A program made the translations under genes and the position numbers. From Marinobacterium nitratireducens (lineage in GTDB: Bacteria > Pseudomonadota > Gammaproteobacteria > Pseudomonadales > Balneatricaceae), in assembly GCF_014645375.1 (NCBI RefSeq), contig NZ_BMLT01000003.1:62001-126000 (forward strand): a stretch of 64,000 bases of DNA. Direction: 5' to 3'. The notes beneath the pieces were generated by a model that was not told the DNA's origin, made no database searches, and saw only the letters and a list, made by a program, of their open reading frames with translations. This document shows, one piece after another, positions 1-8,114 of the stretch (position 1 is its first letter; each line of letters begins with the position of its first letter).

Positions 1-118
1 CGCACGCTGTCGGGCAACCCGGCAGCCCCTGAAAGTCCGGAGGGTCGCTCCCGATCCTCCTCCGATGCTCCGCACCATTCCCGCCCAAGGCACGCCCACG
101 AATCCCCGGGACTCGCAC

Positions 119-730
119 TTAAGCCGGCGCGCCGCGGTAGTAGTGCCACAGGAACAGCGAGCCGACGCTGCGCCAGGGTGACCAGGGTTCGACCAACACG
201 CGGGCCTGTTGCGGCGTCGGCCGGCTTTCCAGCCCCTTGAGGCGCCCGAGCGCGACCCGCAACGCCAGATCGTCGGCCGGAAACAGATCCGGCCGCTGCT
301 GCGAGAACATCAGGTAGATTTCGGCGCTCCAGCGCCCGAACCCGCGTAGCGCCGTGATCGCGCCGATGGCCTCGTCATCGCTCATCGTCTCCAGCGCCGC
401 GATATCGAAACGTCCTTCGTCGACGGCCCGCGCCAGCCCCTTGGCATACTCGATCTTGCGCAACGACAGTCCCGCCGCGCGCAGAGCTTCATCCTCGACG
501 CCCAGCAGCCCGCGAGGCGTCGGCTCTCCCATCAGCGCCTGCACCCGCCCCAGAATCGCCTGCGCCGCTTGCGTCGCCAGCTGCTGGCTGACAATGGTCG
601 CCAGGAAGGTCTCGAAACCCACGGGACGCTGCCTCGGCGGCGGCGGGCCGAGCTGTTCGAGTGCGCGTGCGACGTCTTCGTCGCTGGCTGCAATCGCCGC
701 CATTGCGCGGGCGATGGTCTCGTGATCCAT
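119..730 (-). CDS. HhH-GPD family DNA-3-methyladenine glycosylase (AlkA-like)
   Basis: A 203-residue protein that matches the catalytic half of AlkA. A helix-hairpin-helix segment (LRGFGRWSAEIYL, about residues 128-140) is followed by the invariant acidic residue (PADDLALR, about residue 154) expected to activate the base for excision. Such enzymes remove alkylated purines such as 3-methyladenine. The protein lacks the extra N-terminal domain of the 280-residue E. coli AlkA, so it belongs to the short class. It is divergent from ada across about 165 bp, the usual pairing of the adaptive response, so induction by methylated Ada is likely, although I see no clear Ada box. Substrate range is inferred. 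Confidence 0.9.
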   Translation of the reverse strand: MDHETIARAMAAIAASDEDVARALEQLGPPPPRQRPVGFETFLATIVSQQLATQAAQAILGRVQALMGEPTPRGLLGVEDEALRAAGLSLRKIEYAKGLARAVDEGRFDIAALETMSDDEAIGAITALRGFGRWSAEIYLMFSQQRPDLFPADDLALRVALGRLKGLESRPTPQQARVLVEPWSPWRSVGSLFLWHYYRGAPA

Positions 731-857
731 GGGCAGTTTCCTTTTCGCAACGCCTGGGATGAAGTTTCAACGACAAAGGCCGGAGAATACATCCGCTTCC
801 TGCCGCGACTGTTCAAGTGGACGACAAGAAACGGATGGCGGCGAAACTCCGTTAAGG

Positions 858-869
858 ATTCTATAGAAT
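858..869. promoter_or_regulatory. 12-bp perfect palindrome in the alkA/ada divergent promoter
   Basis: ATTCTATAGAAT is a perfect palindrome 27 bp before the ada start, in the shared promoter region. It may be an operator or promoter element. It does not match the A-box/B-box Ada site I know. Confidence 0.3.
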
Positions 870-895
870 AATTCTCCAGTATCCGGAGTCAGCCG

Positions 896-1966
896 ATGTT
901 ATCCGAACAACAGATGCGCGCCGCCATCGCGGCGCGCGACAGCGCCTACGATGGACGTTTTTTCTATGGCGTCCCTGGCAGCGGCGTATTCTGCAGACCC
1001 TCCTGCCCCGCCCGCGCGGCCGGATCCGCAAACCTGCGGTTCTTCGCCAGTGCCGAGGCCGCCGTATTCGCGGGCTTTCGCCCCTGCAGGCGCTGCCGGC
1101 CGCTCGATAACGGCCCGGCCGACGAGCGGCTGGTGCGGGTGGCACGGCATCTAGAAGCCAACGCCGAACAACGGCTGACACTTGCCACCCTGGCGTCGCT
1201 TGCCGGATTGTCCCCGTCACGACTGCAGCGCCTGTTCAAGGCCGCGTTCGGCGTCTCGCCCAAAGCCTTTCAGGACGCTCTGCGCATGCAACGGTTCAAA
1301 GCCGCGCTCAAGGATGGCGAAACGGTAACCGATGCGATATTCGCCTCGGGTTTCGGCTCGTTGAGCCGCGTGTACGGCGAGGCGGCGCGCAATATCGGCA
1401 TGACACCCAAAGCCTACCGCGCCGGCGGCAGCGGAGAAAGCATCGCCTGGGCCTGTCGCGATACCAGCCTCGGTCCCCTGATGATGGCGGCCACGGACCG
1501 TGGTGTCTGCTTCGTGCAGTTCGGCGACGATGAGGCCGCGCTGCTGGCACAGCTGGGAGCGGAATTCCCCGGCGCCTTGCTGACGCCCTCGCCCGCCTGC
1601 CAGGCTCCGGAACTGGACGCCTGGATCGGAGCGCTCGAGCAGCATCTGGACGCAGCAGCTCCCTTGCCCGCGCTGCCGCTGGATCTTCGCGGCACCGCCT
1701 TTCAGATGAAGGTCTGGCGCTTTCTGCTCGGGATAGAGGAAGGCGAGGTGCTCAGCTACAGCGAGCTGGCCGCGCGAATGAACGCGCCGAGGTCGGTGCG
1801 GGCGGTGGCGTCGGCCTGCGCCGCCAACCGTATCGGGGTGCTGGTCCCCTGTCACCGGGTTCTGCGCAGCGACGGCGGCCTTGGCGGCTACCGCTGGGGA
1901 CTGGAACGCAAGCGCGCCCTGCTCGATACCGAGAGGGCGCGCCGATCCCGCGAAAGCGGGCAGTGA
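896..1966 (+). CDS. ada: Bifunctional Ada: DNA methyltransferase and AraC-type activator
   Basis: A 356-residue protein with the complete Ada architecture. The N-terminal zinc/methyl-phosphotriester acceptor domain has four cysteines (C33, C37, C64, C67, in VFCRPSC and FRPCRRC). An AraC-type helix-turn-helix follows (about 85-175, ending in MTPKAYRAGG). The C-terminal O6-methylguanine methyltransferase domain carries the acceptor motif VPCHRV near residue 317 and the closing GGLGGYRWGLERK motif. It repairs methylated DNA by suicide transfer, and once methylated at the N-domain it activates transcription. All catalytic residues are visible, so it should be functional. Confidence 0.97.
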   Translation: MLSEQQMRAAIAARDSAYDGRFFYGVPGSGVFCRPSCPARAAGSANLRFFASAEAAVFAGFRPCRRCRPLDNGPADERLVRVARHLEANAEQRLTLATLASLAGLSPSRLQRLFKAAFGVSPKAFQDALRMQRFKAALKDGETVTDAIFASGFGSLSRVYGEAARNIGMTPKAYRAGGSGESIAWACRDTSLGPLMMAATDRGVCFVQFGDDEAALLAQLGAEFPGALLTPSPACQAPELDAWIGALEQHLDAAAPLPALPLDLRGTAFQMKVWRFLLGIEEGEVLSYSELAARMNAPRSVRAVASACAANRIGVLVPCHRVLRSDGGLGGYRWGLERKRALLDTERARRSRESGQ

Positions 1967-2004
1967 AACCGCAGCAAACGTGCCTGACGGATTAGCCCGG
2001 CAGG

Positions 2005-2181
2005 TCAATCCTCCTGGCGCGGCTTGCTTTCCTTGTCGGCAGGCGCCTCTTCCTGCGGCTTGCGATCAGAGGTCTTGGCGGCGTCGGCCTTGTAATCACC
2101 GATAACGCCCTTGAGCGGACAGACCGCATAGGCCGGACAGCCTTTGCAGCCGACGGCGATAGCGATTGGACAGAGTGACAT
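2005..2181 (-). CDS. 58-residue Cys-rich protein of unknown function
   Basis: The start is ATG with GAGGAAC upstream, 20 bp after the aldolase stop, so it is probably the second gene of that operon. The N-terminal third holds four cysteines in a Cx7CxxCx5C pattern (C4, C12, C15, C21, in LCPIAIAVGCKGCPAYAVCP). The C-terminus is a charged Lys/Glu/Pro tail. The cysteines could bind zinc or an iron-sulfur cluster. I do not recognise a named family and assign no function. The conserved-looking head and low-complexity tail suggest a small metal-binding partner. Confidence 0.7.
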   Translation of the reverse strand: MSLCPIAIAVGCKGCPAYAVCPLKGVIGDYKADAAKTSDRKPQEEAPADKESKPRQED

Positions 2182-2201
2182 AGGCAGTTCCTCGTTGGTG
2201 A

Positions 2202-2993
2202 TCAGTAGCCACCGCGCACGGCCGGCGCGTCTTCCTTGTTCTGACCCTTGGCGGCGGTCATGGCCTGAGCGACGCCCGCACGGATAAAGCTCATGTCGGT
2301 GCCGATCGACGCGAAGTCGAAGCCCTGCTTGAGCGAATTGGCCGCCATTTCGCCGCTGAGGCCGAAGATACCGGCGGCCAGACCGTTGGTCTTGCAGGCC
2401 TCTAGAATCCGGCCGATCGCGGCGGTGAAGCTCGGGTCGGTAAAGCTGCCCGGCGCGATGCCGAGACCATAACACAGATCCATCGGGCCCACGAAGAGAC
2501 CATCGACGCCTTCGACCGCGGCGATTTCTTCCAGATTGCGCAGACCTTCCTCGGTTTCGATCATCACCAGACAAGCGACCTGCTCGTTGGCGGTGGCGAG
2601 GTAGCCCATCCCCTCCAGCATGGCATCACGCATCGGTCCGCAGGAACGGGTGCCCTGCGGCGGGTAGCGGCAGGCGTCGACGGCGCGCTTGGCGTCGGCG
2701 GCGTTGTTGACCATCGGTACGATGACGCCCTGGGCGCCGGCGTCCAGCGCCTTGCCGATCTGGTCCGGCTGGTTGGCCGCGACACGCACCAGCGGAGTGA
2801 CGGGCACGCCGGTAATGGCCGGCAGCAGTCGGGTCAGGTCGCTATAGTCCATCAGGCCGTGCTGCAGATCGAAACAGATCCAGTCAGCGCCCTGACGGCA
2901 CAGCATTTCGGCCATGTGGATATCGGGCAGGTTGGACCAGGTACCCAGGCTGGGCTCCTTGGCGCGCCACTTTTGCAATGCAAGATTGATCAT
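2202..2993 (-). CDS. HpcH/HpaI family class II aldolase
   Basis: A 263-residue protein of the HpaI family, metal-dependent aldolases that cleave 4-hydroxy-2-oxo acids to pyruvate plus an aldehyde. Family residues are visible: FDLQHGLMD (His base), LVRVA (Arg), MIETEEGLRN (metal Glu) and VGPMDLCYGLG (metal Asp). ATG at 2993 gives the family length; the longer upstream reading is not aldolase-like. It is divergent from a Crp/Fnr regulator and is followed by the Cys-rich 58-residue protein. The real substrate is unknown. An aromatic meta-cleavage role is possible, but no such pathway lies beside it. Confidence 0.85.
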   Translation of the reverse strand: MINLALQKWRAKEPSLGTWSNLPDIHMAEMLCRQGADWICFDLQHGLMDYSDLTRLLPAITGVPVTPLVRVAANQPDQIGKALDAGAQGVIVPMVNNAADAKRAVDACRYPPQGTRSCGPMRDAMLEGMGYLATANEQVACLVMIETEEGLRNLEEIAAVEGVDGLFVGPMDLCYGLGIAPGSFTDPSFTAAIGRILEACKTNGLAAGIFGLSGEMAANSLKQGFDFASIGTDMSFIRAGVAQAMTAAKGQNKEDAPAVRGGY

Positions 2994-3020
2994 CGTTTTA
3001 ATTCCAGGCTCTGTTGTTAT

Positions 3021-3039
3021 CGTCGAAATCGTTTCGACG
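3021..3039. promoter_or_regulatory. Perfect inverted repeat upstream of the aldolase
   Basis: CGTCGAAA-TCG-TTTCGACG has 8-bp arms around a 3-bp spacer, 28 bp before the aldolase start, in the region shared with the divergent Crp/Fnr gene. This is a likely operator. The half-site is not the TTGAT of FNR or the TGTGA of CRP. Confidence 0.45.
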
Positions 3040-3276
3040 CTGCTGCCGCAGCGCGTTGTCATCGGCGCCGGCGTGTCGACCGTCGTGATTGTCAGCCACC
3101 GGCCCGAAGACGGCATTACCGTCAAGCATAGCGGATGCCCCGGCCGGAGAATGTCAGATAGCTTACATTTCATGGCGAAAGATCGAGCCGTCGGGGTATG
3201 ATGCCAGGAAGGGCATCGTCCCTTGCCCGGCAACCGAAAAGCCGACCTTTCCGACATCTTCCGAAGCTGTAACCCC

Positions 3277-3999
3277 ATGCGAACGATTCCGAACCTGCAC
3301 GACTTTATCTCCCTGCTGCCGACGTCTATACAGGACGAAATCCGCCAGCTGAGCACCGTGCGCAGCCTGCACAAGGGCGAGATCCTGTACTGCAAAGGCG
3401 ACGCCTCGCTGGAGATGTACCGCCTGATGGACGGCGCGGTGAATCTCTGCAATTACTCCTACAACGGTCGGGAAATCGTGGTGAGCGAGCTGCTGCCGGG
3501 CGACTGCTTCGGCGAGGTCGGGCTGGTCGACGGCATGCCGCGCGGGACTCACGCGGTCGCCTCCAGAGACTCGCGGGTCAGCGTGCTGAGCCTGGGCCAC
3601 TTCGAACGCCTGTGGAACAGCCATCCGGAATTCGGCCGGCAGCTGAGCATGATGCTGTGCCGCAAACTGCGCCTCGCCTTCACCCTGAACGAGGACAATG
3701 TTGGCCTCAGACTGCGCGACCGCCTGGCGCGGCTGATTCACCGCCTCGCCTACAGCCACGGCTACAGCGACAACAGCGGCGGAACCTGCATCGAAATATC
3801 CCACGACGCTCTGGCCAAGATGCTCGGCGCCTCCCGCCAGACCATCGGCATCGAGCTGAAATCACTCGAGGACGAAGGCAGCATCGCCCGTGGCTACGGC
3901 AAGATCCAGGTCCTCGACCTGAACGCCTTCGGCTACAAATACGAAACGGCCGTTGGCATCGAGCAGGTCACGCCGCTGTACCCTAAGCAAGACAACTGA
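3277..3999 (+). CDS. Crp/Fnr family transcriptional regulator
   Basis: A 240-residue protein with an N-terminal cyclic-nucleotide-binding-like beta barrel (about 20-120, LLPGDCFGEVGLVDGMPRGT) and a C-terminal winged helix (about 150-220, SHDALAKMLGASRQTIGIEL). The FNR iron-sulfur cysteine pattern is absent, so it is not an FNR oxygen sensor. The phosphate cassette resembles GE(V/L)xL...R but is altered, so cAMP binding is uncertain. ATG at 3277 fits the family; an in-frame ATG 54 bp upstream (3223) is possible. It is divergent from the aldolase and may control it through the palindrome between them. Confidence 0.88.
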   Translation: MRTIPNLHDFISLLPTSIQDEIRQLSTVRSLHKGEILYCKGDASLEMYRLMDGAVNLCNYSYNGREIVVSELLPGDCFGEVGLVDGMPRGTHAVASRDSRVSVLSLGHFERLWNSHPEFGRQLSMMLCRKLRLAFTLNEDNVGLRLRDRLARLIHRLAYSHGYSDNSGGTCIEISHDALAKMLGASRQTIGIELKSLEDEGSIARGYGKIQVLDLNAFGYKYETAVGIEQVTPLYPKQDN

Positions 4000-4012
4000 T
4001 ACGGGAAAGGTC

Positions 4013-4444
4013 ATGTTCAAGAGCAGCAATCACTTCAAGGCGGATACGGCCAAGGCCAGTCAAGCTTTCAGGAAGGCTGAAAGCAAAGCACAAGCGTATG
4101 CCGGCGATCCGGATAAGCTAAGGAATCTGATTGCCAAAGCGTCCAGGAAAGCCAGCAGCCGGCAGGGGGCGCTCGATGCCGTCTGGCAGCAGCTTATGGC
4201 CTGCTTTCGCCTTATCAGGGCCTACGCCAACGGAAGCTACAGGGACATCTCCCGGTCCTCACTGATCACGATAATTGCATCGATTCTTTATTTCGTCGTA
4301 CCGGTTGACGCCATTCCCGACTTTATCGCGGGCCTGGGATTGATCGACGATGCGGCGCTTCTCGGGTGGGTGGTCAAGACCTTCAGTTCGGAAATCGACG
4401 CCTTCGTCGAGTGGGAATCCAGCGAATCGTCAGATCCCCGGTAG
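4013..4444 (+). CDS. YkvA-family (DUF1232) membrane protein
   Basis: A 143-residue protein. A Lys/Ala-rich, probably helical N-terminus is followed by the DUF1232 core (about 75-125), whose hallmark is YFVVPVDAIPDFIAGLGLIDDAA: one hydrophobic helix, then D-x-I-P-D-F and a downstream acidic pair. These are small inner-membrane proteins of unknown role. It begins 13 bp after the Crp/Fnr stop and may be cotranscribed. Confidence 0.85.
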   Translation: MFKSSNHFKADTAKASQAFRKAESKAQAYAGDPDKLRNLIAKASRKASSRQGALDAVWQQLMACFRLIRAYANGSYRDISRSSLITIIASILYFVVPVDAIPDFIAGLGLIDDAALLGWVVKTFSSEIDAFVEWESSESSDPR

Positions 4445-4532
4445 AGCCAGGCGCTTCTTGTCCGCCGCCCGCTTCAGGCGCGCAGGATAAAACGGCATCG
4501 TTAAGAGCGTCCGGTGGTGCAGCTGCGGTAAA

Positions 4533-4690
4533 AGCTTCGTCGCGGGGCGCGACTCCTACGATGTTCGTACCCCGTGGGAGCGGTGTACCCAAACCTACGG
4601 GCACTTCCCCGCCGCGAATGAATCCGGCACGGCGCCAAACCGCTTCGCCGCGGGGCGCAGCCCCCACGAACAGCACAGTGCCCTGCGCGA
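4533..4690. repeat. REP-like palindromic repeat cluster
   Basis: Alternating inverted units share the core CGCGGGGCGC...CTCC/CCCACGAA and the reverse form GTGGGAGC...CCGCCGCGAATG. They fill the gap behind the DUF1232 gene. Related units recur near 8.04, 36.58 and 50.46-50.57 kb. This is the pattern of Pseudomonas-type REP elements. Confidence 0.65.
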
Positions 4691-4722
4691 CTTCGGTGCC
4701 ACCGTCGCGGGTAATCACGCGA

Positions 4723-5190
4723 CTAGCATTCAGAAGCATCCGCTTCCGGCTGCTTGCGGTATTTGCGGGTAACGGAGAGGTAATCCGCGGCCATCTCGGG
4801 CGTCAGCAGCTCGATCATCACCCGGTTCTCGATCCAGAACTCGATCACGTCGAAGCCGCCGCGGGGCAGCTCAACCGCACGCCAGCCCTGCTCCCGCGCC
4901 AGCGCGAAGATTTCCTCTCTTGAGCGTGGCACCGAGATCGCCGCGTGAGTCGCGGTGTAGCCGCTGTGCGCCGGGTTGTGTACAAAGCCCGCCTGAGCAT
5001 CCCCGTCGCCAGGCACCATCTCGGTCCCCGCCGGATAGAGCTCGATTGCCGTACCCGGCTCGTCTCCGAACCAGAGGATCCGCGAGTTCGGATAGGGTCC
5101 GAAACGGGTGACAGTGCCGTCCACAAGTCGTGCCAGAACCTCGGAAACGAGGACCGTATCCGCAACAGCAATCGAATAGTGGTGAATCAT
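4723..5190 (-). CDS. VOC (glyoxalase/bleomycin-resistance) fold protein
   Basis: A 155-residue protein starting MIHHYSIAVADT, the usual opening beta strand of a VOC domain with a potential metal-ligand His. The paired module includes GTAIELYPAGTEM and VIEFWIENRVMIELLTPEM. This fold covers dioxygenases, isomerases and resistance proteins, and nothing here gives the substrate. ATG at 5190 is preferred to 5199 because VOC proteins begin at this strand. Confidence 0.75.
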   Translation of the reverse strand: MIHHYSIAVADTVLVSEVLARLVDGTVTRFGPYPNSRILWFGDEPGTAIELYPAGTEMVPGDGDAQAGFVHNPAHSGYTATHAAISVPRSREEIFALAREQGWRAVELPRGGFDVIEFWIENRVMIELLTPEMAADYLSVTRKYRKQPEADASEC

Positions 5191-5364
5191 CGAACCCACT
5201 CCGCCGGGTATCTGGAGACACAGGCCGCCGCCGTGACAAGCAGCCTATACATTAGGACCCATCGGGGCCGGACTCAAGCTGCCAAGGGTCACGGCCGCGG
5301 GGCGGCAGGCAGGACTGCACCCGGAGACCTGGCGAATTTTTACCGGCATCGCCCTCCCTATGCC

Positions 5365-5793
5365 CTAACGCCGGAACTTCGTCTCCAGCACCACAGACGA
5401 GTTGGTCCTCTCGACACCATCAAGGTTGCCGATATCGTCCAGCACCGCGCTGAGCTCCTCCAGCGACGGCGCCTGCACGATGGCAATCAGATCGTACTCG
5501 CCACTGACCGCGAACAACTGCGCCACCTGGCTGATCTGCTCGAGTTCGATGTTGGTTTTCACCGTCAGCTTCTGGTGCACCTTGATCGATACGTGCGCCG
5601 CCACCTGCTGACGCGAAAACTCGCCCCCCAGCTCCACCGAATAGCCGCGTATGACACCGGTCGCCTCTAGCCGGTTGATGCGGTTCTGCACCGTCGATCG
5701 GGACAGATTCAGCTCCCGCGCCAGCTCCGTCACGCTGACACGGGCATTGCGGCGCAGCAGATGAATCAGGCGCTCGTCCTGCTTACTTATCAT
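5365..5793 (-). CDS. Lrp/AsnC family transcriptional regulator
   Basis: A 142-residue protein with an N-terminal winged helix (KQDERLIHLLRRNARVS...LNLSRSTVQNRINRL) and a C-terminal RAM ligand-binding domain with GEYDLIAIVQA. The family responds to amino acids or related acids. ATG at 5793 gives the canonical start; an upstream in-frame TTG at 5823 overlaps a palindrome and is less likely. It is divergent from the astA-like gene, and two perfect palindromes lie at its 5' end, consistent with autoregulation and control of 5981-7913. Confidence 0.92.
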   Translation of the reverse strand: MISKQDERLIHLLRRNARVSVTELARELNLSRSTVQNRINRLEATGVIRGYSVELGGEFSRQQVAAHVSIKVHQKLTVKTNIELEQISQVAQLFAVSGEYDLIAIVQAPSLEELSAVLDDIGNLDGVERTNSSVVLETKFRR

Positions 5794-5806
5794 TTTGACA
5801 AATTCG

Positions 5807-5823
5807 TTGGTTATTTTAACCAA
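5807..5823. promoter_or_regulatory. Palindrome at the Lrp gene start
   Basis: TTGGTTA-TTT-TAACCAA has perfect 7-bp arms and lies 14 bp upstream of the Lrp-type ATG, in the divergent promoter region. It is a candidate Lrp-family operator. Confidence 0.5.
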
Positions 5824-5831
5824 TAATCACA

Positions 5832-5849
5832 TCAATTCGATCGAATTGA
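5832..5849. promoter_or_regulatory. 18-bp perfect palindrome between lrp and the astA-like gene
   Basis: TCAATTCGATCGAATTGA reads identically on both strands and sits nine bases beyond the TTGGTTA palindrome. The pair, spaced by roughly 2.5 helical turns centre to centre, suggests cooperative binding. Confidence 0.5.
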
Positions 5850-5980
5850 AACTGCAATTCAACAGGTACCCGCTTCATACTTTCCGCACAGGGACGGCTT
5901 GCGACACGGCCGCATCCCCCGCGAACAAAGGGAAAAATGCATTGCACAGCGTGCAGGCGACTGAAAATAGAGAGGACAGC

Positions 5981-7087
5981 ATGATCATTCGCCCTATCCG
6001 CCACGACGACCTGGATGCGCTGTACCGGATCGCGGTCGAATCCGGCCCCGGCTTCAGCTCACTGCCCGATGACCCCGACGTCCTGCGCAACAAGATCCAG
6101 CACTCCATCGAGAGCTTCGCGCGCAAGGTGCAGACACCGAATGGCGAAAGCTATCTGTTCGTGCTGCAGGACGCCGACACCGGTGCCGTGATGGGCACCA
6201 CCGGCATCGAGTCATCGATAGGTCTGCACCAGCCGCTGTACCACTATCATCACAGCCAAGAAGAATACCGTTCGCGGGATCTTGGCATCAGCAGTCACGT
6301 CGGCGTGCTCAACCTCGGCAGCCACTACAGCGGCTGCAGCGAAATCTGCACGCTTTATCTGCGTCCGCAGTATCGCCGCCTCCATGCCGGCAAACTGCTC
6401 TCGAAGGTCCGTTTTCTATTTATGGCGCAACACCCGCAGCGCTTCGCCGATACCGTCATTGCCGAAATGCGCGGCGTTTCCGACGAGGCCGGGCGCTCAC
6501 CGTTCTGGGACTGGATGCGCCAGCACTTTCTCGACATGGATTTCGCCACCGTCACGCGACTGGTCGGCTCCGGCAACAACGGTTTCGTATCCGAGCTGAT
6601 GCCTCGCTACCCACTCTACACCCAGCTGCTGAGCGCCGAGGCCCGGCGGGTAATCGGCGAGGTGCACGACAAGACCCGTCCAGCGCTCAAGCTGCTGCAG
6701 GCCGAAGGCTTCGAGCACCGCGGCTTCGTCGACCCCTTCGACGCCGGCCCCACCGTCGAGGCGAAACTCACCCAGATACGCAGCATCGCCACCTCGGTGG
6801 CCTGCCGCGTCGAGATCGCTACCGACCAACGACGGCTGGAAACGGAACCGGAGCACCTTTGTATTCTGGCCAATACCTCGGTGGACAGTTTCCGCGCTGG
6901 CATCGCCGAACAGATGCACTATCGCGCCGAAGACGGCGTGCTGGAGATTTCCCGGTCACTGGCCGGCGCTCTGAAGCTGAGTGCCGGCGCCCAGGCCCGC
7001 TTCGTTCAATTGCCGCTATCCGGATCCCGGGTCGCGGATACCGCCTTCGCAGTGCAAAACAACAAGGAGCCCATTCATGCACGCTGA
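5981..7087 (+). CDS. Arginine/ornithine N-succinyltransferase-like acyltransferase (AstA family)
   Basis: A 368-residue GNAT-fold protein of the AstA/AruF family, with the opening MIIRPIRHDDLDALYRIA, the HVGVLNLGSHYSG region, CTLYLRPQYRRLHAGKLLS and HFLDMDFATVTRL. The family transfers succinyl from succinyl-CoA to arginine or ornithine as the first step of the AST pathway. The ATG at 5981 has AGAGAGGA upstream. None of the other ast genes (astB, C, D, E) is here. Instead it overlaps a DUF1338 gene by 11 bp, so another amino-acid or lysine-derived substrate is possible. The family call is sure; the substrate is not. Confidence 0.85.
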   Translation: MIIRPIRHDDLDALYRIAVESGPGFSSLPDDPDVLRNKIQHSIESFARKVQTPNGESYLFVLQDADTGAVMGTTGIESSIGLHQPLYHYHHSQEEYRSRDLGISSHVGVLNLGSHYSGCSEICTLYLRPQYRRLHAGKLLSKVRFLFMAQHPQRFADTVIAEMRGVSDEAGRSPFWDWMRQHFLDMDFATVTRLVGSGNNGFVSELMPRYPLYTQLLSAEARRVIGEVHDKTRPALKLLQAEGFEHRGFVDPFDAGPTVEAKLTQIRSIATSVACRVEIATDQRRLETEPEHLCILANTSVDSFRAGIAEQMHYRAEDGVLEISRSLAGALKLSAGAQARFVQLPLSGSRVADTAFAVQNNKEPIHAR

Positions 7088-7913
7088 TCGCAATGCCCTC
7101 TTCCGCCACCTCTGGGAACAGTATGTCGAAGTTACGCCCTCGGCCCGCAGGGTGCACCGGATTCTCGGCAACACCCAGGACAGCGATATCGTCAACGACC
7201 ATATCGCGCTACGTACCTTCAATCTGGAAAAGGTGAACCTGGAGAAGCTGGCGGCGCACTTCCTCGCGCTGGGATACCGCGAATGCGGCGACTATCGCTT
7301 CGAGACCAAGAAGCTCCGCGCCCGCCACTATGAGCACGAGGACCCAACCGCCCCCAAGGTGTTCATTTCCGAGCTGCTGGTCGAGGATCTGTCGCCAAAG
7401 GCCCGATCCATCATTCGCGCGCTGGTCGACCAGGTCGACGCGGAGGCGGTGACCGCCGACAACTTCCTCTACTCCGGCACGCACTGGTCGGTCGACTACG
7501 ACAGCTACCAGACGCTGCTGGCCGAGAGCGAGTACGCTGCCTGGATGGCGGCCTGGGGCTATCGCGCCAACCACTTCACCGTCAGCGTCAACCACCTGAT
7601 AGGTTTCGACTCGGTCGAGGCAGTCAACGAGACACTCAAGGCGAAGGGCTTTGCGATCAACAGCTCCGGCGGCGAAATCAAGGGGTCCCCGGCCGAACTG
7701 CTGGAGCAGTCGTCGACCCTGGCAGACAAGGCCGAGGTCGCCTTTATCGACCGCACCGTCGCCATTCCGAGCTGCTTCTACGAGTTCGCGCGTCGCTATC
7801 CCCAGCCTAGCGGTAAGCTCTACAGCGGCTTTATCGCCGCCTCCGCCGACAAGATATTCGAAAGTACCAACGCTGCCACCGGCGAAATAGCGCAGCACCA
7901 GGAGCCGCGCTGA
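7077..7913 (+). CDS. DUF1338 / HglS-like 2-oxoadipate dioxygenase-decarboxylase
   Basis: A 278-residue DUF1338 protein. The characterised relative HglS converts 2-oxoadipate to D-2-hydroxyglutarate using Fe(II) and O2 in lysine breakdown. The family's metal ligands appear as the His in NDHIALRTF, the His in ANHFTVSVNH and the Glu in CFYEFARR. It is shorter than HglS (about 460 residues), as in the short DUF1338 subgroup, so identical chemistry is inferred, not certain. It overlaps the preceding acyltransferase by 11 bp and is probably translationally coupled. An Lrp regulator divergent from the pair fits amino-acid catabolism. Confidence 0.8.
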   Translation: MHADRNALFRHLWEQYVEVTPSARRVHRILGNTQDSDIVNDHIALRTFNLEKVNLEKLAAHFLALGYRECGDYRFETKKLRARHYEHEDPTAPKVFISELLVEDLSPKARSIIRALVDQVDAEAVTADNFLYSGTHWSVDYDSYQTLLAESEYAAWMAAWGYRANHFTVSVNHLIGFDSVEAVNETLKAKGFAINSSGGEIKGSPAELLEQSSTLADKAEVAFIDRTVAIPSCFYEFARRYPQPSGKLYSGFIAASADKIFESTNAATGEIAQHQEPR

Positions 7914-7929
7914 GCCTGATATCTGCCAA

Positions 7930-7958
7930 CCCGGCAGCATTTTATCGAAACTGCCGGG
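7930..7958. terminator. Hairpin between convergent genes
   Basis: CCCGGCAG and CTGCCGGG form an 8-bp stem with a 13-base loop 16 bp after the DUF1338 stop. The following T-tract is weak. It could terminate the plus-strand operon before the convergent EAL gene. A REP-like GCCCGCGGAGCGGGC unit follows near 8041-8055. Confidence 0.5.
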
Positions 7959-8114
7959 CTTGTCCGAGGCCGGGGTGGATTACGGAGATACTGCAGGAGC
8001 CTGATCTGCGGGCGAATCCGGCATCTGCCCAACTTCATTCGCCCGCGGAGCGGGCTCCTCCAGCCAGTCCCTCCGGCAACGACGGCACCTGTCCGGGACT
8101 TGTTTGCAAGTTCA

